From NCBI GenBank assembly GCA_964410105.1, contig CAYPFY010000004.1, positions 124,001 through 188,000 on the forward strand: a DNA stretch of 64,000 bases, read 5' to 3'. A program made the position numbers and the translations under genes. This DNA is from CAYPFY01 sp964410105. Its GTDB lineage: Bacteria > Bacteroidota > Ignavibacteria > UBA10030 > SZUA-254. The notes below the pieces were generated by a model that worked only from the letters and a program-made list of their open reading frames with translations, searched no databases and was not told where the DNA came from. Within the stretch, counting starts at the first letter, position 1. Each line of letters starts with the position of its first letter. This document shows positions 43,138 through 52,344 of this stretch, in pieces.

Positions 43138-44742
43138 TTATTGCAGGCCGGCGATTTTTGCTGCCTCGGGAAAGAGAGTAAGAGCCTTTTGAAGCTGATT
43201 ATCGTCGGGCTGGATCGCGCTCCAGAATCCCTCGTTGCCCCAGAGCCCTCGGGCGATTTCCGCCTTCAGGCGCATGGCGATGCTCGGCTTGTCTTTTGAA
43301 AACTGTGCTTCGTCGATCGTGATCCCCTTTTTCTTTGCCAGCGCCTTGAGCTGGTCGATCATCTCGTCCGTGATCTTGTATCCGGCGCAGAATTTTTTCA
43401 AAGTCTTGTCGTACTGAGCCTGGATCGTCTTCCCCTGTTGATTCACGGCGGAGAGGGCGAATTCCCTGAAAACATTCTTCCCCAGAATCTGCACAAAAAG
43501 CGGCGAAGCCCTTTCCGCCTTCACGATATAGTCGGGAGTTATTCCTCCGCCGCCGAACACGTGGCGGCCCGAGGCGGTTTTGAAGACCGGTTTTGTGGAG
43601 TCGTTTTCCTCTTTGTGTTCGACGTTCTCCCCCTCCTGCTCGTTCCGGTCGAATGCCACCTTCTGATAATCGTGAACGTCTTTACCGTAGGGCCTTTGAA
43701 TCAGGCGTCCCGATGGGGTGTAATAGCGGGCTATCGTAAGACGGAAGGCCGATTTATCGGGAAGAGGATATTCGTGCTGCACGAGCCCCTTGCCGAAGCT
43801 GGTCTCGCCGACGATGAGGCCGCGGTCCCAGTCCTGCATGGCGCCGGAGACGATTTCGCTTGCCGAGGCAGATCCGGCATTGACGAGCACAATAAGCGGC
43901 AGATCGGTGAATTTGCCCTCGCCGTTGCTCAAGTATTCTTCATTAAACTCCGCTTTGCGCCCTTTCGTATAGACGATCTTTTTCCCTCCGGGGAGGAGCT
44001 CGTTGGAAATTTTTACCGCCTGGTCCAGATAACCGCCGGGGTCGTTGCGGAGGTCGAGGACGAGCCTCTTCATGCCCTCGGAGCGGAGTTTTGTCAGAGC
44101 TTTCGTGAACTCGTCGTGCGTCGTCGCGGCGAAGCGGTTGATGGAGACATATCCTGTCTTGTCGTCCACCATATACGAGACGTCGACGCTGTAGATGGGG
44201 ATCTTATCCCGGGTAATATCGAAGTCGATCAGATTCTTTTCCCCTGGGCGGTAGATCGAAACTTTGACATGCGTCCCCTTGGGTCCGCGGAGTTTCTTCG
44301 GCACATCGTCCCTCTTGATGCCGACGGAGGTCGAATCGTTGATTTTCAGTATCTTGTCCCCCGACATTATCCCGAGGGCCTCGCTCGGCCCGCCGGGGAC
44401 CGGCGCCACGACGAAAAGGGTATCGCTGATGACCTCGTACTCGACTCCGATCCCCTCGAAGCTCCCCTGGAAATCCTCCTGGATTTTCGGGATCTGCGAT
44501 GCGGGTATATAGACGGAGTGCGGATCGAGCGTGGAAAGCATCCCGTTGATTGCGCTCTCGACAAGTTTCGGAGTATCGACATCGTCGACATAATATTTCT
44601 CGGCGAGGCTCAGGACATCTTTGAACTTATTCAGTTGTTCGAAAATATTGTCGCCCGAGATGAGGCTGTTCAGCTGCATCCCGAGAAAGAGCGCGACGGA
44701 GAAGAGGATTCCTACGGAGAGTGTTGAAAATCGACGTTTCAT
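43138..44742 (-). CDS. C-terminal processing peptidase (S41 family, CtpA-like)
   Basis: 534 residues with an uncleaved or cleaved signal anchor (LFSVALFLGMQLNSL). A PDZ domain covers about residues 85-165 (FEGIGVEYEV, SGDKILKINDS). The protease core shows LVLDLRNDPGGYLDQAV, the catalytic Ser in NAGSASASEIVSGA (about 288) and Lys in SFGKGLVQHEYPL (about 317). It degrades or trims periplasmic proteins from the C-terminus. A C-terminal extension of about 150 residues is typical for this phylum. The ATG follows AGGGGG and overlaps by 4 bp the stop of a truncated cargo gene that belongs to a lower-GC insert. Confidence 0.95.
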   Translation of the reverse strand: MKRRFSTLSVGILFSVALFLGMQLNSLISGDNIFEQLNKFKDVLSLAEKYYVDDVDTPKLVESAINGMLSTLDPHSVYIPASQIPKIQEDFQGSFEGIGVEYEVISDTLFVVAPVPGGPSEALGIMSGDKILKINDSTSVGIKRDDVPKKLRGPKGTHVKVSIYRPGEKNLIDFDITRDKIPIYSVDVSYMVDDKTGYVSINRFAATTHDEFTKALTKLRSEGMKRLVLDLRNDPGGYLDQAVKISNELLPGGKKIVYTKGRKAEFNEEYLSNGEGKFTDLPLIVLVNAGSASASEIVSGAMQDWDRGLIVGETSFGKGLVQHEYPLPDKSAFRLTIARYYTPSGRLIQRPYGKDVHDYQKVAFDRNEQEGENVEHKEENDSTKPVFKTASGRHVFGGGGITPDYIVKAERASPLFVQILGKNVFREFALSAVNQQGKTIQAQYDKTLKKFCAGYKITDEMIDQLKALAKKKGITIDEAQFSKDKPSIAMRLKAEIARGLWGNEGFWSAIQPDDNQLQKALTLFPEAAKIAGLQ

Positions 44743-45344
44743 AATAATTTTCCCCCTAAAAAATGATATTCAAATTCCCCGTGAAAGTCAACTGCGGGAG
44801 ATTCGAGGATTTTCACTCCTGCCTCCTCAACGTCATCCACCAGAGTTTTTATCCGTTCCCCTAGTAGGTTATAGACCTTGAGTGAAACCTCACCGGAATG
44901 AGGGATGGTGTATTCGATTCTCGTAGTAGGGTTGAACGGATTCGGATAGTTCTGAGACAACGCATATCGGTCAGGTGCGGTCACCTTCAACGGGATGGTC
45001 TTGATCCAACGTTCAGATCCCGCTCCAACGGTAATAACGACGGATCCCTCGCTGCCGACTTGAGCCAAGCGATCGATGTCAAAATCGAATCGAACTGGTG
45101 CTTCCTTGCCAGGTAGAATCCCCCTCAGAATGATCTGATGCGACGACATGATGACCCATTCAGGTAGATCGGTCACTTCGGCCTTCAGTACTGCAATTCG
45201 CCCGCTAGACCCGTTCTGAATAGCGAGCTCCAAGTGATTGCCTTTTGACCCTGAGGCAACATTGTGCTCTACTGCGAGCGATGCTGTAGCCGTCAGTAGT
45301 ATTCCAGTGAGACTGGCTAGGAGCCTGAAAGTGTTGGCATTCAT
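44739..45344 (-). CDS. Secreted protein with a truncated T9SS sorting domain
   Basis: 201 residues: signal peptide, a beta-sandwich-like region (LELAIQNGSSGRIAVLKAEV, WVIMSSHQIILRGILPGKEA), and the start of a sorting domain (LSQNYPNPFNPTTRIEYTIP, VSLKVYNLLGERIKTLVDD). After EEAG the normal end (a SGVYFYR segment and KKMxLLR) is missing; the frame continues into what looks like the former 5' leader of the protease gene and stops as ATGA at its start codon. Such a protein would probably not be recognised by the T9SS. No trace of the missing part is found in other frames. Confidence 0.75.
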   Translation of the reverse strand: MNANTFRLLASLTGILLTATASLAVEHNVASGSKGNHLELAIQNGSSGRIAVLKAEVTDLPEWVIMSSHQIILRGILPGKEAPVRFDFDIDRLAQVGSEGSVVITVGAGSERWIKTIPLKVTAPDRYALSQNYPNPFNPTTRIEYTIPHSGEVSLKVYNLLGERIKTLVDDVEEAGVKILESPAVDFHGEFEYHFLGGKLL

Positions 45345-45366
45345 AAACTTATTCCTCCTCGATTCT

Positions 45367-47487
45367 CTATTGCTGACATGGAGGCGGCTGTGAGCTCGCC
45401 TGGAATGTAATAATGCCCTGTGAGGCCGATGGAATGGATGTGCTGCCGGACTGTCCTGACAGCTGCACTTTCGATCCCTTGTTCGTAATCAGCCAATACT
45501 GAATGTTGTTCTCCGGTCTGATGTTCCAGCTGACTCTGAGTGGGAACTTCGCATTCTTGATCAAGATCGGGAGAGTTGTGTTTCCCTGGCTCGGCTTCAC
45601 GCTCTCGATGAAATTGCCCGACTGAAATCGTGCATGAAAGAGACCCGGTACAGGCATCGGCGGCATTTCGGAATCGCGAGCAAATGCTCGTAATGGCCGG
45701 TTGGCGTTTCTTATCATCAGCCGTTGGCTATTACCTTCCGCATCAGTAACGGTCAATTGATCGAGGGTGGCCGCCGACATGACACAACAATCGCAAGGCG
45801 GTGGAGGAGCCGCCTGAGTCGTAAAATTCCAGATGACCGACCAATTACTTGCGCCGTAGCTGTTCGATGCGTTGACTCGCCAGTAGTAAAGCGTGCCATA
45901 GGAAAGGCCGGCGACCAATTGTGACATCCCAGTGATCCCCGATTGATCAAGAACAGTACTAGCAAGGCTCGAGCTGGTGGAGACCTGTAGACGGTATGAC
46001 GTCGCTGCGTCAGCAGCATTCCAACTCAAGGTGATCGATAGCGGCTGATCGGTCGAGCCGTTTGCCGGAGAAAGGAGGGTGGGAATCGACGGGGCCCCTT
46101 CCGCAGCGGGAGGCTGTTCCTGCGTTATCGGTGCAATGATGGCCGCACTTACGCCATAGGTGAGACCACCACTGCGGTTCAGTTTTGCCCAGTATCCCTT
46201 CCCGGGTTTCAACGTATCGGTCATGGTGTATCCACCCGGACCGAAGCCGAAAATATTCGATACGATCGTGTCACCAGCATCCGGTCGGACCTGAGACTTC
46301 GGCAGCTTGGCTGAGATCGAGCCGATCATATTCCATCCCGAATTGACCTTTACATACATCGAATCGAGCCTGAGACCAGTTACCGCTAGCGAGACTCCCG
46401 AGTTGTACTTTACCCAATAGCCCGGACCGTTCGAAAGCGTGTCTTTGGGAGTATATCCTCCTGCTCTATAGGCGAACACATTTGAATTTGCGTTTGGATA
46501 GAGTGAGGTCTTTCGGAAATCAGACACCTCGACCGGAACACTCACCATGTTCCATCCTGAGGCGAGAGTCTCTGGAAGTGTCACGGTCGGGAGGTGCTTC
46601 TTCAGATACGCCGAATTGAATCGCAAGAGGGTATACGCCTCGGTAGTTATTGCACTGCCAGAATCTCGGATCGCAGTTGCAATCGCGGAGTCAAGCAGGA
46701 TCCGGGCAACCTCTCCATTGGAGAGCTGGATCTGTGTCTTTATCGCATCAAAAAGCCCGTTGTACTTATTGACTGTGCTCTGCGTACCAATCCATCCAGC
46801 AGAAAGGGACCGCGTAGAATATGACTTTAAAGTGTCAAGGAACTTAACGCTATCAAATGGAGCTGGAGGTCCAATAGTGAGCCCCACCCTCTTGATTGTG
46901 TCTTCAATCGTTTGAAGGGTATCAAATGACCCTGCGGTAATCTGACCTTCATCTACCGGGGGAGGATTGTATACAGGTATGACAGTAAAGGAGCGAATAG
47001 TGGGCAATCCATACGAGGTTAGGACAAAGTTTCCGAGTTGTGTGCCTGGCGGAAGATCTATTTCGTTCAGTGCGCTCCCCCAACTAATGTATCCCTTGCC
47101 ACTGACAATTGCGCCCCATGCACTCGGGATCCCATTATAACTAGGTAGCGACGGAACACCGATTGGAACAAGGCTGGCCCCGGAGTTACCGCCAAAATTT
47201 CGAACGACATACCGTGGATAGTCTACCAGACCACTTGAGGACAATGTCGCGCGACCGGGCAGGTTGGTGACATCGATTTGCAGTTCCTGCATGCAGCCAA
47301 TACTGCTTGGATCATCACCGAGAGAATAGCGATATGTCAGAATCAATGTTGAGGGGTCCTGAGAAGCGCTGCCCCGCACAGCCACACCGTGAAGTTGTGG
47401 TATTTGAGTGGTCGAATCAGGACACTGAGCGAATCCGTTACTCAGAAATCCAATTACGAGGATGAGGGCTGTAAGGATCGTCTTCAT
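45367..47487 (-). CDS. Secreted multi-domain protein with tandem GWN-GYW module and fibronectin type III domain
   Basis: 706 residues from ATG 47487 (AGGA upstream; ATG 47502 is an alternative). Signal peptide MKTILTALILVIGFLSNGFA. Residues about 309-442 contain two copies of a GWN...GYW unit (SGWNMVSVPV, GPGYWVKYN, SGWNMIGSIS, GKGYWAKLN) related to those at 3841 and 55208. A fibronectin type III domain follows (about 465-560, PTLLSPANGS, LSWNAADAATSYRLQVS, YYWRVNASN). The tail is cysteine- and proline-rich (PPPPCDCCVM) and has no T9SS domain, ending PPPCQQ. It appears to be an adhesin-like or binding protein; function unknown. Base composition is lower in GC than the neighbours. Confidence 0.78.
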   Translation of the reverse strand: MKTILTALILVIGFLSNGFAQCPDSTTQIPQLHGVAVRGSASQDPSTLILTYRYSLGDDPSSIGCMQELQIDVTNLPGRATLSSSGLVDYPRYVVRNFGGNSGASLVPIGVPSLPSYNGIPSAWGAIVSGKGYISWGSALNEIDLPPGTQLGNFVLTSYGLPTIRSFTVIPVYNPPPVDEGQITAGSFDTLQTIEDTIKRVGLTIGPPAPFDSVKFLDTLKSYSTRSLSAGWIGTQSTVNKYNGLFDAIKTQIQLSNGEVARILLDSAIATAIRDSGSAITTEAYTLLRFNSAYLKKHLPTVTLPETLASGWNMVSVPVEVSDFRKTSLYPNANSNVFAYRAGGYTPKDTLSNGPGYWVKYNSGVSLAVTGLRLDSMYVKVNSGWNMIGSISAKLPKSQVRPDAGDTIVSNIFGFGPGGYTMTDTLKPGKGYWAKLNRSGGLTYGVSAAIIAPITQEQPPAAEGAPSIPTLLSPANGSTDQPLSITLSWNAADAATSYRLQVSTSSSLASTVLDQSGITGMSQLVAGLSYGTLYYWRVNASNSYGASNWSVIWNFTTQAAPPPPCDCCVMSAATLDQLTVTDAEGNSQRLMIRNANRPLRAFARDSEMPPMPVPGLFHARFQSGNFIESVKPSQGNTTLPILIKNAKFPLRVSWNIRPENNIQYWLITNKGSKVQLSGQSGSTSIPSASQGIITFQASSQPPPCQQ

Positions 47488-47498
47488 GAGTATTGTCC

Positions 47499-48284
47499 TC
47501 ATTGCAAGGATTCGTAGTGAATCTTGTCTATCTTTTTCTCCTCGCGTTTGTAATCTTGCTCGCGGAAGAGTCGATCCAAGAGTCTCTGATCCACTCTATT
47601 CGTAGTCCTTACAAAGACTCCATCACGGTATATATTCACCTGAATATTGTTCCCGACCGCATCTTTGTAGTACTTACTGAAATCAACGCTTTTCCCTTCA
47701 CGATGGAGGATATGGCCGGAATTCCCGGGAACAACATTCTGCGCCCAACCCCCGGCGATGTCAAACCCACCACCAAAAGGCAGACTCATATCCACTGCGG
47801 CAAGATAGAGATTGCTCGCCATTCCGTGCTGAGGGGCGTATTGGTCGACTGCAGTGTAGATGGCAGAGTTTGTGTTGGCGAGGCCATAATTGCTGCTAGC
47901 GAGGGTGTGATACGCTGAATTGCTTGTATACGTAATCAAATTAGGATGATTTGTCGACAATGCTTGCAAGCCCGGAACCCTCGTCGACACCCTCACAGAG
48001 TCAAATGTCGTCGTGTCGCTGACTCGGCGTGCGGTGATCCGCTCTGTGCCGCCGAACTGTGAGGCAATATACCTGAAATTCAGGTTCCCAAGACTATCTG
48101 TTTGCCGGGTGAAAGTCCGAACCGAGTCGTACCCAGTCTGAGGGGGGATTCGCGGCAAGAGAAAGGTCCCCATTGGTCGCACGCCGCCATATGAATGTCC
48201 TCCGCTGTCGACGAGGACCGTCGTATCCACTTTAACCCAAACGTTCCTCATTGGCAAGCCATCGAACTTTGCTTGTACCTGCAA
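47499..48284 (-). CDS. Probable 5'-truncated secreted protein with an M15-like metallopeptidase motif
   Basis: 261 residues from TTG 48284, but no ribosome binding site or signal peptide is present. The in-frame sequence upstream (ERYIKRGQ-like reading, back to a TGA near 48340) continues the same style of sequence, so the true gene probably began further upstream and lost its 5' end. The N-terminal part looks like a beta-sandwich. The C-terminal part contains GGGFDIAGGW and HREGKSVDFS, where H-x6-D resembles the zinc-binding motif of M15/MepA-type peptidoglycan peptidases; a further His lies in KIDKIHYES. The assignment is tentative. The stop overlaps the ATG at 47502. Confidence 0.5.
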   Translation of the reverse strand: MQVQAKFDGLPMRNVWVKVDTTVLVDSGGHSYGGVRPMGTFLLPRIPPQTGYDSVRTFTRQTDSLGNLNFRYIASQFGGTERITARRVSDTTTFDSVRVSTRVPGLQALSTNHPNLITYTSNSAYHTLASSNYGLANTNSAIYTAVDQYAPQHGMASNLYLAAVDMSLPFGGGFDIAGGWAQNVVPGNSGHILHREGKSVDFSKYYKDAVGNNIQVNIYRDGVFVRTTNRVDQRLLDRLFREQDYKREEKKIDKIHYESLQ

Positions 48285-48498
48285 ATTCAGTGTGACCTGC
48301 CCCCGTTTTATGTACCGACCCTCTCCATTTATCTGTTTTCAAAGTAACCCATCTATGGCGAGGCTCCTTGCGTCCTCGAATGAATTAGATTCTAGACCGT
48401 TGGAGTTGACACTGTGAAAAGGCAAGAATGAACCTCTCAGTAACGATATTACTCCCACACAATTAGGACAGCACCCGACTGCTGCGGTTTCGGTGACG
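48285..48498. other. Intergenic edge of the low-GC insert
   Basis: About 210 bp between the truncated gene above and the GT2 gene. Its first 55 bp look like continuing coding sequence of the 47499 gene; the rest shows no recognisable gene, promoter or repeat. The composition returns to GC-rich at about 48480. Confidence 0.5.
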
Positions 48499-49251
48499 TC
48501 AGCGGACCGGCTCCCACTTGGACGAGAGGGAGCGGTGGAAGGCGAGCACGGAGAGAGCGTTCAGGAACCAGAGAAGCGTGATGCGGAGGTATCCGTACTT
48601 CCGGAAGCGCCGCGGAGACTCGAACACGGTGAGGGAGCGGACGAACCGGATGCGGCCGAGCTTTCCGAGACGCAGGAAAAATTCGAAGTCCTCGCCCGCG
48701 GCGATGCTTTCGTCGTACCCCCCTGCCCTTTCGAAAATTTCACGGCGCATGACGTGGCATTCGCCTCTCCCCATGCCCATCCTGCAGAGATTGAGGAGCC
48801 AGAAATATCCGTTGAAAAAATCATGGAACAGCCGGTCGGCCGTTTTTTGCTCGTCGGGGTAAATATTCACGTTACATGTTGCGGCGGCGACCCCTTCATC
48901 GAGCATCGCCTGTCCCATGAGGGTGAAGAATTTTTCCGGATCCTCGATAATCACGTCGGCGTTCAGGAAGATCAGAAAATCCCCGCGTGCCGCGCGGGCA
49001 CCCCGGTTTCTCCCCGTCGAGATAGTCCTGGGAGAGCAGGGATCGTTCTCCAGGCAGAAATCGGCGTGCCGGCGCGAGATCGGGAGCGTGCAATCGGTGC
49101 TCCCCCCGTCGCTCACGATCACTTCGAGATGGAATCGCCGTCTCAGTCCGGGGGTAAACTGGCAGAGAGTTTTCTCCAGAAGAGTTTCCTCCTGGAGCGT
49201 GGGGATGACGATGCTGATCCGGGGAGAGGGGGAGGATCCTGTCAATTGCAC
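48499..49251 (-). CDS. Glycosyltransferase family 2 protein
   Basis: About 250 residues. The GT-A fold starts RISIVIPTLQEE, followed by VIVSDGGSTDCT (nucleotide-binding DGGS), GRNRGARAARGDFLIFLNADV (the D-x-D-like NAD) and GAGE-like GMGRGECHVMRREIF, then the ED-type GEDFEFFLRLGKL. Hydrophobic C-terminal segment LRITLLWFLNALSVLA. It transfers a sugar from a nucleotide donor to an unknown acceptor. The start is uncertain: GTG 49251 or TTG 49245 (overlapping the lipoprotein stop) fit the family; the longer frame to 49380 lies inside the lipoprotein gene. Confidence 0.88.
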   Translation of the reverse strand: MQLTGSSPSPRISIVIPTLQEETLLEKTLCQFTPGLRRRFHLEVIVSDGGSTDCTLPISRRHADFCLENDPCSPRTISTGRNRGARAARGDFLIFLNADVIIEDPEKFFTLMGQAMLDEGVAAATCNVNIYPDEQKTADRLFHDFFNGYFWLLNLCRMGMGRGECHVMRREIFERAGGYDESIAAGEDFEFFLRLGKLGRIRFVRSLTVFESPRRFRKYGYLRITLLWFLNALSVLAFHRSLSSKWEPVR

Positions 49252-49835
49252 GGGGGATAGCCGCCGACGTCGCAGGTCCGGCCGACGAAGGTAAACTCCT
49301 TCGAGGGGGCGGCAATATAGCCGAGCCGGTTGTAGACATTCAGGGACACTTCCACGACAAATTCTTCGGGATTTGCGCACCTCACGTTCGGGTCGCAGTA
49401 TCGCTGTCGCAGCTTTGTGAAATCCATTTCGGAGACGAGATAGATGCCGTCGTCGGTCCGGAGGTTCCAGACGACATCCATGGAGAACTGCTGCCCGGGG
49501 GTGAGGAGCATTTTCCTGTTATGGACGAGCGTCCGGTCGGAGAGATTCTGCTCCGAGAGGAGGATGGTGCGGAACCGGTCGGGTTTCCGTTTCCACCATA
49601 TGAGCATGGAGCCCCTGATGTCGACCGTATCCTGGAAAACCTCGTCGTGGACGTTCTCCCCCACCACCACGAGGTGGACCTCCTGGCGGCCCGGAGGGGC
49701 GACGTGATCGTTGAGCTGTTCGACGGTCGTCACCCTGAGGGCGAGCACATTCTGGGGAGGCGCGTAGGTCGGGAGGGATTCATTGCACGCCGCAAGGAAA
49801 ACGAGGAGCCCCGCCGTCAGAAGGTTACATTTCAT
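49242..49835 (-). CDS. Lipoprotein, partner of the second TonB receptor
   Basis: 197 residues with a lipobox (LLVFLAAC). The mature protein is beta-rich (VEQLNDHVAPPGRQEVHLVV, FSMDVVWNLRTDDGIYLVSE) and carries four cysteines near the C-terminus (YCDPNVRC, TCDVGGYPPC). No family recognised. It overlaps the TonB receptor gene by 11 bp and is read directly after it, so it is probably a surface or periplasmic accessory protein of that receptor. Confidence 0.8.
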   Translation of the reverse strand: MKCNLLTAGLLVFLAACNESLPTYAPPQNVLALRVTTVEQLNDHVAPPGRQEVHLVVVGENVHDEVFQDTVDIRGSMLIWWKRKPDRFRTILLSEQNLSDRTLVHNRKMLLTPGQQFSMDVVWNLRTDDGIYLVSEMDFTKLRQRYCDPNVRCANPEEFVVEVSLNVYNRLGYIAAPSKEFTFVGRTCDVGGYPPCN

Positions 49836-52344
49836 ACCGGATCCCGATTGATGTGCGCCGCGGATCGTAGTAGGCCGATGGATCGCCGAGCTGGCCCCCG
49901 ATTCGTCCGTTGGAGTCGGACCATTTTGCGTTCAGGTTGTTGAAGAGATTTCGGATATCTGTATAGACCGACAGGGTCCGAATGCCTCCGAACGAGAACT
50001 TTTTTGACAGTTTGACGTTCACGACGCTGTTCGAAGGAAGCCGCGCGTTGTTCGGAAGGAAGGCCCGGGTCGTATCCTCGGGGGTATAGCCGTCCTTGGT
50101 CGGGAAGTATGTATACGGTTTGCCCGAATTGTATGTCCATATAAGATTGCAGGTAACATCCCAGGGCAAAAGGGCGTCGGCGGACACTTTCAGCGTGTGG
50201 AGCTGATCCCAGCTCAGGGGATACGGCTGGTTGAGCACAGGGAATCCCCATTGCTGCAGGTTGATCCCCTGGTTCACATAGTCGCTCACCCCTTCGGTCC
50301 GCATGAGTGAATAGGACACCGAGCCAGTGAGGCGGTCGTCGTGTGTGCGCGACAGGACAAGTTCGAGCCCCTCCGCGTTGGCAAAGGCGTTATTGACGTA
50401 TTCGGCGAAACCGTAGTCGCCGGCAAGCCGCGCCTTCGAGGGGAGAAAAGTTTTTGAGTCGATCTGGTCAATGAACTCCTTCTTGAAGTATGTCACGCTC
50501 AGGAGCGAACGTTCGTCGAGCCCGTATTTGACGCCGATCTCCCACGCATGAGTTCTTTCCGGTTTCAGATCGGGGTTGCCGACGAGCACGCTCACGCCGG
50601 AGCGCAGCTGCTGGGGGTTGATGCCTGAATAGAGATAGTCGAAGAGAGGAAACTGAAAATAGTGGCCGTAGTTCATCACGAGAAGCATATTCCATGCGAG
50701 CGGGAAAGAAAGCCCCAGGCGGGGGCTCACCTGCTGCTTGAGGGATGCTTTCACGAACCTCGTCACTTGGGACTGGTACTGGCCGCTGCTGCTATCGGGT
50801 GTGACATACTCGACGACGGGCCGTTCGCTCCGCGGGTCCAGAAAGTCCCACCGGAATCCCAGGTTCACCACGGCGCCGTCCTTTTCCACTTCCAGTTTAT
50901 CCTGAAAGTACGCGCTCCCGGTCCGCGGGTAATAATGGTATGCCGAGCTATAGTTGAGGAGCGGCTCGTCCGGAAGAATTTTCCCAAAATATGTCCGCTG
51001 GGGCTCATACTTCACCACATCGGAAAAAATATCGTAGACATTCATCTCTAAGCCGAGCTTGACGACATTATGCGGGTTGGGCTGGATGACCATATCGGCC
51101 TTGGCGGTCGAGATATGCTGCTTCGTGTCGGACCACCATGCCCTGTTCCCGGTTGTCACATACTCGAGGAAAAAATCGTACTGGTAGGGGGTGAGGTCGA
51201 GCGACTCCTTGCTCTCGCCGAGCTCGGAACGGAGGTAGAAGTGGCTCAGGCTGAGAGTATAGTGAATGTTGTCGGTAACCGTGTGCGACAGAAGGGCGGT
51301 GGAGCGGAAGGAAGAGCGTTTCCTCGGGGGAAGCCCCGAGAGATTGAAACGCCAGCTATACTCGTAGTCGTGCCATTGCTCGAGCGAATAGACCTCCTGT
51401 GCGGTGAGCCTGATCCTGGGAGATGCGGTATAATCGAGTTTTCCCATGCCGCCGTAATTCTTCGAAACCGGGGAGGGAAAGAATTTGTCGAAATCCTGCC
51501 ACCAGCGCGTATCGTTCCACTGAAAGGTATTGGCGGTAAAATAATGGAGTCGTTCCCGTATGACGGGTCCGGCAAAGGTCAGTTCCGTTTCCGTGAGATG
51601 ATTCGTCTCCCGGTTCCAGCCACCGGAGAGCCAGTCGTCCTTCTCGGTGCGGACAACGAGGGACATGCGGTCGCCGCCCCTGCGCGTCACGATATTGACG
51701 ACGCCCGACAGGGCATTCCCGTATTCGGCATCGAACCCGCCAGACTGGATCGAGAACTCGGTGATCGCGCTCTTGGGCAGCGTGCTCCCCATTCCACCGC
51801 CGACCACATCCTGCATCGGGAGGCCGTCGACCATATAGACAACTTCGGACGTTTTTCCTCCCCTGACATTCCCTTCCGCGGTGACGCTGGGAAAGAGCGT
51901 GACGAGATCCTGCACGCTCCGGACCGGGAGCCTGTCGACCTGGGAGCTGTTGATGGAATAGTTCGTGCTTGTGACATCCTTTTCGATCAGAGGCCGTTCG
52001 GCGGTGATCTCCACCTCGGAGAGTTCCACAGCGGACTGCAGAAGTTCTATGCTGATACGGGTCCGGATATCGGGGCTGATCGTGACCTTCCGGTAAATGA
52101 GGGGCTGATATCCGATGGCGGAGAACCGGACATCGTAGGTCCCTGCCTCCAGGTTGTTGATCTGAAAACGCCCTTCCGCGTCCGTGGCGGCTCCCTGCGC
52201 GGTTCCGACGACGAGGACGGAGACCCCGACGAGCGGATCTTTCGATTCCTTGTCAACCACCTTCCCTTCCAGGATGCCGGCCGTGCCCGCGGCCGCGCGG
52301 GCGGCCACAAGCAGACAAACTGCAAGCATAAAGAAACTTCTCAC
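49825..52344 (-). CDS. TonB-dependent outer membrane receptor with carboxypeptidase-like N-terminal domain
   Basis: 839 residues: signal peptide ending RAAAG, a regulatory beta-sandwich (about 25-110, VVDKESKDPLVGVSVLVVG, LEAGTYDVRFSAIGY), a plug (about 115-230, VDRLPVRSVQDLVTLFPSV, VVYMVDGLPMQDVVGGGMGS, FDAEYGNALSGVVNIVTR) and a large barrel ending SIGIRYEM. Ligand not predictable. Its ATG overlaps the lysS stop as ATGA, an unusual coupling between a tRNA synthetase and a transporter that may simply reflect gene compaction. Confidence 0.93.
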   Translation of the reverse strand: MRSFFMLAVCLLVAARAAAGTAGILEGKVVDKESKDPLVGVSVLVVGTAQGAATDAEGRFQINNLEAGTYDVRFSAIGYQPLIYRKVTISPDIRTRISIELLQSAVELSEVEITAERPLIEKDVTSTNYSINSSQVDRLPVRSVQDLVTLFPSVTAEGNVRGGKTSEVVYMVDGLPMQDVVGGGMGSTLPKSAITEFSIQSGGFDAEYGNALSGVVNIVTRRGGDRMSLVVRTEKDDWLSGGWNRETNHLTETELTFAGPVIRERLHYFTANTFQWNDTRWWQDFDKFFPSPVSKNYGGMGKLDYTASPRIRLTAQEVYSLEQWHDYEYSWRFNLSGLPPRKRSSFRSTALLSHTVTDNIHYTLSLSHFYLRSELGESKESLDLTPYQYDFFLEYVTTGNRAWWSDTKQHISTAKADMVIQPNPHNVVKLGLEMNVYDIFSDVVKYEPQRTYFGKILPDEPLLNYSSAYHYYPRTGSAYFQDKLEVEKDGAVVNLGFRWDFLDPRSERPVVEYVTPDSSSGQYQSQVTRFVKASLKQQVSPRLGLSFPLAWNMLLVMNYGHYFQFPLFDYLYSGINPQQLRSGVSVLVGNPDLKPERTHAWEIGVKYGLDERSLLSVTYFKKEFIDQIDSKTFLPSKARLAGDYGFAEYVNNAFANAEGLELVLSRTHDDRLTGSVSYSLMRTEGVSDYVNQGINLQQWGFPVLNQPYPLSWDQLHTLKVSADALLPWDVTCNLIWTYNSGKPYTYFPTKDGYTPEDTTRAFLPNNARLPSNSVVNVKLSKKFSFGGIRTLSVYTDIRNLFNNLNAKWSDSNGRIGGQLGDPSAYYDPRRTSIGIRYEM

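Noticed and set aside
43438..44727. Plus-strand open frame (429 codons) opposite the C-terminal processing protease gene
   Set aside because: Antisense shadow of a gene whose catalytic motifs are all readable; no ribosome binding site or family resemblance.
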